Below the pieces are notes generated by a model that saw only the letters and a program-made list of their open reading frames with translations, had not been told where the DNA came from and ran no database searches. A program made the translations under genes and the position numbers. From the NCBI RefSeq assembly GCF_049562855.1, contig NZ_CP186925.1, forward strand, positions 2,046,001 through 2,110,000: a stretch of DNA of 64,000 nt. The letters are read 5' to 3'. Positions 41,365 through 50,423 of the stretch are shown one piece after another. Numbering within the stretch: position 1 is the first letter of the stretch; the number at the start of each line of letters is the position of its first letter. The stretch comes from Ruminococcus_C callidus (GTDB lineage Bacteria; Bacillota; Clostridia; Oscillospirales; Ruminococcaceae).

Positions 41365-43790
41365 CACAGATCAACTCCCAGTGCAATCTTTGCTGCCTCA
41401 AGCGGTGTTTTATAAAAGCCCACTGCAATCTCTCTTTTCAATTTATCTGAAAGGAGCATATAGTTATCTCGGCTGCTTTCCGGCAGAAGAATTTTTTTTG
41501 CTCCTGCATTTACTGCCGCAACAAAAATATCTTCCAGCATCGTAATCACCGGCATTGTTTCACCGGACATCACCACTCTGCCGCAAATCACCATAGAAGG
41601 CAATATAGGGCGATTTGCGAGTGCCGAATACAGGCCAACAACCTCAGCCACTGATACTTCGTCACTCACATTCCGGTTCTGCAAATCGTTATAATACAAG
41701 CTGTAATCAAAACTGGAAGGGCTGCCGTCGATCAGCTTCTCACTGTTCTCCACAAAATAGTGAAATGCCGCAGTCAGACTGTCACGCACGCTTTTCGGCG
41801 CCCCCGCAAGTCCCTCTACATTCCGGAAATTGAATTTGCCGCTACCCTCAATCAGCTTATTTTCAAAGCGGTAAACACCGATATGTCCATCAATAGAGCT
41901 TCCAATGGCATAAACATAACCCGGCTTTCCAAAACTCTCCGGAATCAGGGAACCACTTGCGATCTCCGGCAGATCCACAGAAAATTCTTCTCCGGTGTCC
42001 AGATCGATATACCCCAGCATCACATCACTGAACTCTGCCGGATTCATTTTCCGGAGCTGTTCCTTGACTCTGCGGCGGCACTCGATCGCATATTCCAACA
42101 ATTCTCTTGCCTCTTCCTTTTCGATGCGCTCGTCCGGGTAGATCAATTTTGCAAGTCCTGAAAAAGTCCGTCTGACTGCGGTATCATCACGGGTATTGAA
42201 ATTATTGTTCAAAGCGAAATATTCCCCAAATGAATTGGTGAAATCATACTTTCGCATGGCATGACAGAATTCAGAAAAGCAGTCGGAAATCAGTCCATAA
42301 CGGTTCGTAAACAAGCTTGCCCTCAGTTTGGGCGTTTCCCATCCCGGAAGATAGGCGTGGATTCTATCAAAAAAGGCGGAATCGTTGTTGAACGCCTCCG
42401 GAAACGGTTCAAATAAATTGGTAGTTCGCAGCATATCTTCTACACTGCGGAATGTGTTTCCCTCAAAAGCGATAGACGCATCGGAGTTGATCGAATCGCT
42501 GCCTCTTGCAAAGCTGCCGTTCGCCATGTAGTTTTTCATGATCTGAATCATATCGCCGGAGGTGTTGGTAATGCCGCCAACCTCATCGAACGCCACACAA
42601 TCCCAATTTCCAACAAGTCCCACACGATGAGATGCCATATTGTAAAACATATTGGATACCGTTGTATGACCGCTGCTCATCAGGATCGAGTACGGAGAAA
42701 GTTCGCTGTAAGCATGCGATTTTCCGGTACCTCTCGGTCCCAATTCCACAAGGTTATAGTTTTTCTGAATAAACGGCACAAACCGCAGCAGATAGTGCAG
42801 TTTCTGTTTTTCGCTCAGCTCTTTCGGCTCATAGCCAGCAGAGCGTAACAGAAGTGTGATCCATTCGTCTTTGGTAAATTGCTTTCTTGCCTCGAAGATC
42901 TCGTCAAGATCCAGGTTTGCCATTTGTATAGGTTTCAGTGCTGCGATTGTAAAGGGCGATTCATATTTTGACTTTTTCTTTTTCCGCTTTCTACCGCGTT
43001 TCTTTTTGTTGCCGTCAAAAATGTCTTCTTCATATTCCTCCTCTTCATCATCTTCCTTTTCAAGCCCTACATATTCAATCTTGATAATACACCAGATGCC
43101 GCCGATCAACAGCTTTTCATTATGTGTTACCAGATCAGAATTCACCTCAAAATCCTGCAGATCCAGATTGGTAAAGCTTGCAACATATTTATCCTCAGAT
43201 TCATCCAGCCTGACAGTCACCTTATCGATCACAGTGTACTGCCCGTTTTCCTTGATTTTTGATTTTACATAATCACTTTGATCCGGACGCACATAGTTCT
43301 CGCTAAGAATCTTCTTGATTTTTTCCAGGCCAGTCTTGATTGCATCCTCATCATCTGTGGCACAGTACATTCCCAGCAGATATTCCAATACATAAGTCGG
43401 AACATTTGCGCCCTTTTTCATAAGGGATGTCAAGTCTTTACGAACAGACTTGCCAGGAAATGCTGCAATTACTTTCCTATCAAATTCATCCATGATGATT
43501 CCTCCCATTGCATTTTGATTTGGAACGTGCAGTTCCATTTCCAGCTGTTTCTGTGCTGCCTGATAATCCGGTGCATTCCGCTTTTGCGAATGTCGATAAT
43601 GACATATGCGACCTTTTCCGTTGGAGGACAACAGTATCTTTGCACCGATCGCTCCAGCCCAGATCAGCTGTTTCACTGCCTGATTTCCTTCCCGGTTTTG
43701 TTTTGCCCGCACTTCACGCCTAGTCGTTCCTTGTATGGTCACCCAGGGACTTCTCATTCCGCCTTTTACTTTAAATTTTCTTGTTTTCAT
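41364..43790 (-). CDS. brxL: BREX Lon-like protease BrxL, with N-terminal extension
   Basis: An AAA+ Lon-like BREX effector: the 709-residue core starts MDEFDRKVIAAFPGK at 43493 (GGAGG 7 bases upstream). It has Walker A GPRGTGKSHAY, Walker B VAFDEVGG, a Lys/Glu-rich low-complexity stretch (about core residues 152-190) and a C-terminal Lon-like domain. The same frame is open to an ATG at 43790, with AGGGGA before it and only 11 bp after pglZ; this adds 99 basic residues (MKTRKFKVKGGMRSPWVTIQ at the start) unlike usual BrxL. Both starts look usable, so two products are possible. Confidence 0.93.
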   Translation of the reverse strand: MKTRKFKVKGGMRSPWVTIQGTTRREVRAKQNREGNQAVKQLIWAGAIGAKILLSSNGKGRICHYRHSQKRNAPDYQAAQKQLEMELHVPNQNAMGGIIMDEFDRKVIAAFPGKSVRKDLTSLMKKGANVPTYVLEYLLGMYCATDDEDAIKTGLEKIKKILSENYVRPDQSDYVKSKIKENGQYTVIDKVTVRLDESEDKYVASFTNLDLQDFEVNSDLVTHNEKLLIGGIWCIIKIEYVGLEKEDDEEEEYEEDIFDGNKKKRGRKRKKKKSKYESPFTIAALKPIQMANLDLDEIFEARKQFTKDEWITLLLRSAGYEPKELSEKQKLHYLLRFVPFIQKNYNLVELGPRGTGKSHAYSELSPYSILMSSGHTTVSNMFYNMASHRVGLVGNWDCVAFDEVGGITNTSGDMIQIMKNYMANGSFARGSDSINSDASIAFEGNTFRSVEDMLRTTNLFEPFPEAFNNDSAFFDRIHAYLPGWETPKLRASLFTNRYGLISDCFSEFCHAMRKYDFTNSFGEYFALNNNFNTRDDTAVRRTFSGLAKLIYPDERIEKEEARELLEYAIECRRRVKEQLRKMNPAEFSDVMLGYIDLDTGEEFSVDLPEIASGSLIPESFGKPGYVYAIGSSIDGHIGVYRFENKLIEGSGKFNFRNVEGLAGAPKSVRDSLTAAFHYFVENSEKLIDGSPSSFDYSLYYNDLQNRNVSDEVSVAEVVGLYSALANRPILPSMVICGRVVMSGETMPVITMLEDIFVAAVNAGAKKILLPESSRDNYMLLSDKLKREIAVGFYKTPLEAAKIALGVDL

Positions 43791-43801
43791 TGCGGTTTCC
43801 C

Positions 43802-46375
43802 CTAAAAATCAAAATCATTGGAGAAAGCAATCTTTACGGAAAATTCTGTCCGCTCCATGATCTCGCCGGTTTCCTTGTCCACAATATTCAGATAATACGC
43901 CGCACTTCCATCAAACGCAACGCTTTTCAAAGTGAATCTAACATGGAATACCCGATCCTGCGGCTCGCTGGTTTTATCGGCAAGCAGCGTTTGCACATTG
44001 CTCACAGGATTGGAAAGTTCGTCACACAGATAGATCTCATATGTTGCAGGAACCGTTTTTCCGCCAACTGCCTCGCTCTGCATAAAGTCAAGAGAAAAAA
44101 TGTTGTTGCTGATTCTTCTTGTCATGCTGAGCAGCTTGACAGAAACTTTCTTGATGTCTACAAATTTCTTAGAGGTTTTTGAGATATTCTTGAACGTGAT
44201 GACCGGCACACAGCACTCCTGCAAAGACACACCGCCGTGAACAAAATTACTGCCGCCGCCCGGTTTCTGAATACGGACATTTTCACAAGGTGTAAGACCG
44301 ACCAACTCTTCCGCATACTTTTCCATAGAAATGCTCATAAGAACATCTGACTTGCCGGCATTGTCTGTGAGCAGATACCGTCTGCCCGTTTCCAGAACAT
44401 CTTCAGTGACCAGACTGGTGCTGATCTTTTCACTTTCTGCAAGCGGTTCATAGGAATACAGGAAGCCATGATCAGCAGTAATGAGAATATTAGAGCCGCT
44501 CATAGAGTTGACGATCAGACGCACCAGATTTTTGAGTTCCTCCATAGCATCGGCACAGGCCTCAAAAACTTGATTTTCTGTATTCGCCTTATCCCCCACT
44601 GCATCAATGATATTGTGATAAATGTACACCACTTCTGCACCGCTGACAAGTTCCCGCCGCTGGGATTGTTTCATGGCGAGCAGTGCTTCATATGTCACCG
44701 CACAGTTTTTCAGATTTTTCCCTTTTAGAATCTTATCTCTGTTTTCTGTCCCATCTGTAGACACTCCATCACACAGCACTTTCATGGTATCAGTAACCGT
44801 CAGTGTCTTGTGAGGCAGCAGTGCCGCCATGCCGAATTTGGTGATACTCGGGAAAACCGACTGCATCGCCGACAGCTTCGCCGTGCCGTTCGTTTCCCGC
44901 AAAAGCTTTTCTGTCAGTTCTGCCGCCACCTCATAACGCAATGCATCAGAAATAATCACAAACACTCTGCTGTCATTGGTGACTGGCTGCACAATTCTCC
45001 GATAAAAGTCGCTTTGCTGCGGAATACCCTGCAGGGAAAATCCGTCCGCAACAAGCTCTCGGATCAGTGCATTCCAGCTGCCGTTCAGTTCTGACAGATA
45101 CCAGTTTTTGTAAAGGTTCTCCGCAGTGACCACAGCGCCCTTGAACAGGTCGTCCAGCGCTCCCGACGCACTGACAAGACTTTTCCGGAAGTCCATATGC
45201 AGCCGCCGATAGTATGTATCCATATGATACAACTCTTTGCAGTAGGCATCCCACAGTTCCTCATATATCCCGAAGTGAAAGCCTGCAATATGGGCATGGT
45301 GAAACTCCTGCATTTTGGCAATATTGTACAGCCCGTCATACAAATAGGCATATCTGCCATACCACTTGGATGTGCGTCGGCTCTCAGCGATTTCCAGAAT
45401 TTCCTCTGTCTTGATGACATTCTCCGCGATCTCCTGCATAAATCTGCCAATGATTACCTCGTCGATACAGGGCAGGCTGTCCAGACGCATCAGCACTGCC
45501 GTATCCACCTTTTCCAGACGCTCCACAAGCCGCATCCGCTCTGTGATGTCATCGGCGGTCTCGAACAGCTTTTCCTGTTCCGCCGAGGCGTTCCACTCGT
45601 CAAGGAAGGCATAGCACGCCGGCTGGTTTTCCGGAGAGAGATACTTCTCCAGCCCAGCCAGCACACGCTCCTCCCCGATGGCAGAAAACGCCGTCAGCAG
45701 GATATGTGCGGCGAGGTCAAACAGCACATACTTCTCATCGGCATAGCCCGTATACCGTGCCGTCATCTCCTGCAGTGCCTGCATGCTGCCAAACTTTTCG
45801 ATCTGCTCCAGACAGGTGTTGTCCTCGTTGTACAGCGAATCGCAGAGTATCGCACGCAGGACACCGTTGACGGTATTGTGTCTGGTATTGCACAGCACCG
45901 CCATAATGTCGATGTGCAGCTGTCCGGCATTCTGGTACTGCGTCCCCAAGGCGACAAGCTTCGCTGCACGTTCCTTGCTCTCGAAAAATTTGCCGTAGTG
46001 TTTCATTGCCCGCCGTAGCTGAGTGGTCTGGGGAATGTGCAGCTCGTCCATCTGCATGGAAACCAGATCGGCACGGAATTCCTCGCTGTACAGCTGAATA
46101 TCCCGCAGCCAGTTGTCCTCCCGCTTAGGATAGGTCAGCGGGTCATACACCAGATAATTGCTTCGGGTATCTGTTTCGCACAGGAGCATCTTCGCCGCAA
46201 AAAAATTGTCGCCGGTCAGTTTCAGAAGCTTCACGCCGGGAATGTCCAGTTCGTCCAGCATGCCCTCAAACTCCCGTTCGGAGTCGAACCAGAAGATGAT
46301 CCGGCGTTCATAGCAGTCCGGCAGTTCCGCAGCGAACCGCTGGTTCAGCGAACGGTTTATGGTATCTATCGTCAT
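43802..46375 (-). CDS. pglZ: BREX alkaline-phosphatase-like protein PglZ
   Basis: An 857-residue BREX type 1 PglZ of the A family. It has an N-terminal RIIFWFDSEREFEGML segment and a central alkaline-phosphatase-like core with FVIISDALRYEVA (metal-ligand Asp) and ILITADHGFLY. It works with PglX in BREX host DNA methylation and phage restriction; its exact activity is not settled. ATG overlaps the stop of the pglX C-terminal gene by 4 bp (ATGA). Length is normal for the family. Confidence 0.95.
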   Translation of the reverse strand: MTIDTINRSLNQRFAAELPDCYERRIIFWFDSEREFEGMLDELDIPGVKLLKLTGDNFFAAKMLLCETDTRSNYLVYDPLTYPKREDNWLRDIQLYSEEFRADLVSMQMDELHIPQTTQLRRAMKHYGKFFESKERAAKLVALGTQYQNAGQLHIDIMAVLCNTRHNTVNGVLRAILCDSLYNEDNTCLEQIEKFGSMQALQEMTARYTGYADEKYVLFDLAAHILLTAFSAIGEERVLAGLEKYLSPENQPACYAFLDEWNASAEQEKLFETADDITERMRLVERLEKVDTAVLMRLDSLPCIDEVIIGRFMQEIAENVIKTEEILEIAESRRTSKWYGRYAYLYDGLYNIAKMQEFHHAHIAGFHFGIYEELWDAYCKELYHMDTYYRRLHMDFRKSLVSASGALDDLFKGAVVTAENLYKNWYLSELNGSWNALIRELVADGFSLQGIPQQSDFYRRIVQPVTNDSRVFVIISDALRYEVAAELTEKLLRETNGTAKLSAMQSVFPSITKFGMAALLPHKTLTVTDTMKVLCDGVSTDGTENRDKILKGKNLKNCAVTYEALLAMKQSQRRELVSGAEVVYIYHNIIDAVGDKANTENQVFEACADAMEELKNLVRLIVNSMSGSNILITADHGFLYSYEPLAESEKISTSLVTEDVLETGRRYLLTDNAGKSDVLMSISMEKYAEELVGLTPCENVRIQKPGGGSNFVHGGVSLQECCVPVITFKNISKTSKKFVDIKKVSVKLLSMTRRISNNIFSLDFMQSEAVGGKTVPATYEIYLCDELSNPVSNVQTLLADKTSEPQDRVFHVRFTLKSVAFDGSAAYYLNIVDKETGEIMERTEFSVKIAFSNDFDF

Positions 46376-47262
46376 TTTATCTTCTCCAGAATTTCCGCAA
46401 ATTTCGCATAGTTCACCTTTACGCCGTCGTCCAAGTCGATGTCGATCATGCGGTCGGCAAGGTGGTGGACTTTTTCCTCATAGGCGTTGATCTCGTCCAG
46501 CTGTGCGGTCAGTTTCTCCTGCCGCTTTTTCAGCTTGACACGCTCCGACGGTGCCGCCTGTTCCAGCTGTTCGCCCAGCATGGAAAGCTGCGTCCGGTAG
46601 CGTTCCTGCAGCTCGTGGACGTAGTCGGTGCGGACGGTGGCAACGGTGGTCTTTTCCCAGCGGTGCATATAGACCAGTGCCTTGAACCCGTGCTTTTTGC
46701 CGGAACTGAACAGCCAGTAGATGGGGCGTTTCTGGTAGATCTTGCAGTGGTCGGCGTAGAAGCCGGTGAGCAGATAGTTCCGGATCACCTCCCGTGGCGT
46801 TGCACCCTTTGTGCCGAGGGCGTCGGCGATAAACTTGAGGTTCTCCTCCAGGGTGTCCTCGCCGTAGACCGTTTTCACGAAGTCCACGATCTTTCCGGTG
46901 AGGTCGCTCTCCAGATAGTCGTCATCGCAGATGGGCAGCACGTTGTCTTTCACGGGAATGATGGTCTTGTACTTGCCTGTGTCCCACTCGCCGCCGGCGT
47001 AGCACAGCCCGTCCGCGTCCAGGGAATACCGCCCGAACAGGCAGCCCACGGCATAGCTTATCAGGCTCTTGATCTCACGGGTGAGGTCAGCACGGCGAAC
47101 GGTCACGTCCCTGTCCTCCACCTCCGGTGTCAGCTCGTCCTGTAAGCCGTAGATGTCGATGAAAATGCGGTTGAGTTCTTCCTCGTTCGCCTTTAGCTTT
47201 TGGAAACGGGCTTCGCATTCGGATTCCCATTGTTTGTATTTGTCACTGATTCGTGTGCTCAT
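46372..47262 (-). CDS. pglX: PglX C-terminal part, separate gene
   Basis: 296 residues that match the C-terminal quarter of BREX type 1 PglX, not a whole protein: ANEEELNRIFIDIYGLQDEL, then SLISYAVGCLFGRYSLD and KRPIYWLFSSGKKHGFKAL, ending in a coiled coil (about 220-270). It has its own ATG with AAGGAG 7 bases upstream, so it is translated alone. In ordinary PglX this region follows directly after the SWDFERHPLV motif, which here ends the N-terminal gene at 47905. The phosphoribosyltransferase gene lies between. GC-rich like pglX-N, unlike the inserted gene. Confidence 0.92.
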   Translation of the reverse strand: MSTRISDKYKQWESECEARFQKLKANEEELNRIFIDIYGLQDELTPEVEDRDVTVRRADLTREIKSLISYAVGCLFGRYSLDADGLCYAGGEWDTGKYKTIIPVKDNVLPICDDDYLESDLTGKIVDFVKTVYGEDTLEENLKFIADALGTKGATPREVIRNYLLTGFYADHCKIYQKRPIYWLFSSGKKHGFKALVYMHRWEKTTVATVRTDYVHELQERYRTQLSMLGEQLEQAAPSERVKLKKRQEKLTAQLDEINAYEEKVHHLADRMIDIDLDDGVKVNYAKFAEILEKIK

Positions 47263-47273
47263 GTTTATTCTCC

Positions 47274-47891
47274 TTATTTAAGCTCTTTAAGTGTATTATG
47301 CTTTCTAAAAAATATAACGGGAACAATTTCACAATGAGGGTTCTTTTCAGTGATTGCTTTAACACACTCTCTAAGAGTAGTTCCTGTTTCTAAAAAATCA
47401 TCTATGAGTAATATTTTTGCATCTTCACCTATGTTTTGTTTACAGGTAATAAAGCCACTCATGCTGCCTCTTTTACCTACTTCCACATTTTTTATTTTAC
47501 AGTTCAAATCTGTAGTCAATATATCCATGAACTTCAGATTCAACTTTTCTGATAATTTTTTTATTAATATTGCAAATCTTTTTTCTTTGGAATTACTCGG
47601 AGCAGGAATAATAAATTGACATTCTTCAATATCACTTATTGCAGATAGCTTGCCTATGATGTAACTTATAAGTTCATCAACAGAAGTTTTATCACCTTTA
47701 TATTTATAATTGCGATATAAGCATGTAAATTTTGATTCCACTACATCATCAATAGAAAACGTAAAATCACCCTCATGATGTTCTAAGTAAACATATTCAT
47801 TTAAGCTGTATATGCATTTGGGAATAGCGGCAGAGGTATGCCAATGAACTGTATTAAAATCAATTGGAATTTTTTCAATTAAATCCTGCAT
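47274..47891 (-). CDS. ComF-like phosphoribosyltransferase inserted between pglX halves
   Basis: A 205-residue type I phosphoribosyltransferase-fold protein. The PRPP loop is clear at about 160-172 (ILLIDDFLETGTTL), with a FIIPAPSN segment at about 93-100 as in ComF-type proteins. ATG at 47891 has AGGAGG 6 bases upstream; 13 bp separate it from the pglX-N stop and 11 bp from pglX-C. It is AT-rich like the last part of pglX-N. No such gene is part of the standard BREX type 1 set. A nucleotide-linked or regulatory defence role is speculation. Confidence 0.85.
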   Translation of the reverse strand: MQDLIEKIPIDFNTVHWHTSAAIPKCIYSLNEYVYLEHHEGDFTFSIDDVVESKFTCLYRNYKYKGDKTSVDELISYIIGKLSAISDIEECQFIIPAPSNSKEKRFAILIKKLSEKLNLKFMDILTTDLNCKIKNVEVGKRGSMSGFITCKQNIGEDAKILLIDDFLETGTTLRECVKAITEKNPHCEIVPVIFFRKHNTLKELK

Positions 47892-47904
47892 ATATTTCCT
47901 CCTT

Positions 47905-50415
47905 TCACACCAGCGGATGCCTCTCAAAATCCCAAGAAGTTTCAAACAGATCATATTCTTCTTTTGAACAACATACGCAATTTTCAACTAAATCATCCAC
48001 TATTGATATCATATTTTCCGGTGCTATAAAAGGAGTTGCTCGAATATCGTCAACATTCTTATTCATAGTTGCAGATACAACATTCAAAAAGACATCATTT
48101 ATCTTGCTGTTCATCAAACCTAGTGCATATAAAAGTATATTCTCATCTGCAAAAGCACTGTGTGCTCCAGAACCAAAAATCGCTCCTTCATCTGACCATC
48201 TAAATGACAAAGCACCACTTGTAAGAGCCGACCATGTTATTGATTTTTTAAAATAAAACTGCGTATTTTGTATAGTTCTTGAAGAACATTTATAAAGTTC
48301 AATAGCATATTCCTTTATTTCTTCTCCATTGTTCTCATAATTTATCACCCATTCAAGGTTTCCATACCATTTTCTATATGCTCCGCCCTTGTTCATTGGA
48401 TACCACTTTTTCGTGAAATCGCATTTTTTAAGCAGACTTCCCTTTTGAAAATCAATTTCAAACCATCGTCTCAAAAAGCGATTGTTATCTGAAGTAGCTA
48501 ACCCATGTCTTGGGATAACAGTATCGCCAATTGGAGCATAGTTATAAGCAGAATATATTCTATCACTCACCCAATAAGCCACAGGCGAGCCGGGGATTTT
48601 GGAGAAGTTTTCCTGCTTGGCGGTGTAATACCCCATTCCTTCAAAGAACCACTTTTCTTTCTGGTCAACACTATCAACAGCACCCTGTTTTTCAAACAAT
48701 CTCCGATATACACCAGTATACGCATTGATATGTCTTTTGGAGATAACAAAGGAAGTTGTTCCAAAATCCGACCCAAAAATCCCACGACCAAAATGAACCA
48801 TATTTACATAGGTATTTCCAACTTCAATTTTCTTTCTCAGCTTTTCAAAGCTAGAGAGAAACATCCAAACAGGAATATTGATCATTGTATAATAACCGTT
48901 TTGAGATGTAAGTTGTCCACACCGTTCCATGAAGCACGTACTTAAATCGCTCTTGCTGTCCGGAAAGTTCTTCTTCACATAGTCCGACAGCACCGCATTC
49001 ATGCCGGAGCTGCCCATATACGGCGGATTGGTGCAGACCACGTCATATTTCTGCGACAGAATCTTATAAAGCTTCACCATCGCTTTCAGCTGCACCTCGT
49101 CCAGCCCGATCGTGGGATGGAATGCAGCCACCATCTCGTCCAGCCCCGCCGGTGCTGTCACCGTCATCAGCGAACCATAGGTGTCGGCGAACTGGAACTG
49201 CTCCACAAACTGCCGCAGACTGCCGCTCAGCATGGAGTTATTCACGCCCATGACATCGGCGAAATTCGCAAGGTTCGGCTGGTTCTCCCCACGGAGAATG
49301 CGGCGGTTATACTGTCTTGCTTTCATCATCACCGCAAAATATGCCAACTGATACGCACGGCGGTCGATGTCCAGCCCGTAGAGGTTGTTCCGCAGGATCG
49401 ACACCGCCGCATCACGCTCTGACCAGCCGCAGGCGGTGTAAATGTCCATCAGCACATCGAACGCATAGACGAGGATATGACCGCTGCCCATGCACGGGTC
49501 GATGATCCGGATCTGTTCCGGCGGTATCTCCCGATAGCTTTCCCGCAGCTGTTTCAGCTCCGCCCTGACAGCATCCTCCTGCTCCGCCTCTTCCAGATAA
49601 TACTTCCAGTCGGCGTGTTCCGGCTTGCCGTGTCCCTCTGCCCACAGTCTGCCCAGGGAGTTTTCCACCATATACCGCACGATCCAGTCCGGCGTGAAAA
49701 GCTGTGTCGCCGCCGGAATATCCGCCGCACTGATCTTGACGTTTTTCTTCAGATTGGCGAACACCTTGTCCTTCGGCTCGGTGTTGTAGTACTGGTACAG
49801 CCAGCCGATGATCTGCACCTGATCCTGCCAGTCCGCTTCGGGAATGTCCTCCACCATGTGGGCGATGACGCTGTCCTCACGGAGCAGATTCTTCGGGAAC
49901 AGCAGCTCCGTCCAGCCGCCGATGTGCTCGAACATCTCCGGCAAGCCCTCGTGCAGGGCGTTGCACTGGGTGATGATGATGTACTGATACAGCCGTTCGT
50001 TTTCCTGATTTTCCAGCAGTTCCAGCACCAGTGCCTTGTCCAGTCCGTCGATTTCCAGATTCACCGCATCTGTCAGCACCTCCGGCTTGAAGCTGCCGTT
50101 CTCGTCCGAGAAAATGCGGACGTGGGACGGCAGGTAGTTGTTCACCTCCATGAACCGCAGAGCAATGAAACGGTTGAACCAGGTGTAGGCTGCCTCTTCC
50201 ATGGTCTGGACAAAGCCGTTCGCCCGAATCCGTTCGATCAGCTGGGCACGCTGGCTGCGTTCTGCGGCAGTCAGCGTCTGACCGTTGACTGATTCCTGTG
50301 CCGGGTCATTTTTGCCGTCCGCTGTGATCTCATATTCAAACGCCTTCTGTGTGACCGCCTGGATCAGCGTCACTCTTGCCGTTACGGCAAAGTTTTTTAT
50401 CGCATTCTTGTTCAT
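47905..50415 (-). CDS. pglX: BREX adenine methyltransferase PglX, N-terminal part
   Basis: 836 residues of PglX, the N6-adenine methyltransferase that marks host DNA in BREX type 1. SAM motif IIDPCMGSGHILVYAFD and catalytic CTNPPYMG are intact, and the target-recognition region follows. It stops right after SWDFERHPLV, where full PglX (about 1,200 residues) continues; the rest is the gene at 46372-47262. ATG at 50415 has GAGG 6 bases upstream. The N-terminal part (above about 48.95 kb) is GC-rich, the last 350 codons clearly AT-rich. Confidence 0.95.
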   Translation of the reverse strand: MNKNAIKNFAVTARVTLIQAVTQKAFEYEITADGKNDPAQESVNGQTLTAAERSQRAQLIERIRANGFVQTMEEAAYTWFNRFIALRFMEVNNYLPSHVRIFSDENGSFKPEVLTDAVNLEIDGLDKALVLELLENQENERLYQYIIITQCNALHEGLPEMFEHIGGWTELLFPKNLLREDSVIAHMVEDIPEADWQDQVQIIGWLYQYYNTEPKDKVFANLKKNVKISAADIPAATQLFTPDWIVRYMVENSLGRLWAEGHGKPEHADWKYYLEEAEQEDAVRAELKQLRESYREIPPEQIRIIDPCMGSGHILVYAFDVLMDIYTACGWSERDAAVSILRNNLYGLDIDRRAYQLAYFAVMMKARQYNRRILRGENQPNLANFADVMGVNNSMLSGSLRQFVEQFQFADTYGSLMTVTAPAGLDEMVAAFHPTIGLDEVQLKAMVKLYKILSQKYDVVCTNPPYMGSSGMNAVLSDYVKKNFPDSKSDLSTCFMERCGQLTSQNGYYTMINIPVWMFLSSFEKLRKKIEVGNTYVNMVHFGRGIFGSDFGTTSFVISKRHINAYTGVYRRLFEKQGAVDSVDQKEKWFFEGMGYYTAKQENFSKIPGSPVAYWVSDRIYSAYNYAPIGDTVIPRHGLATSDNNRFLRRWFEIDFQKGSLLKKCDFTKKWYPMNKGGAYRKWYGNLEWVINYENNGEEIKEYAIELYKCSSRTIQNTQFYFKKSITWSALTSGALSFRWSDEGAIFGSGAHSAFADENILLYALGLMNSKINDVFLNVVSATMNKNVDDIRATPFIAPENMISIVDDLVENCVCCSKEEYDLFETSWDFERHPLV

Positions 50416-50423
50416 ATTCCACC

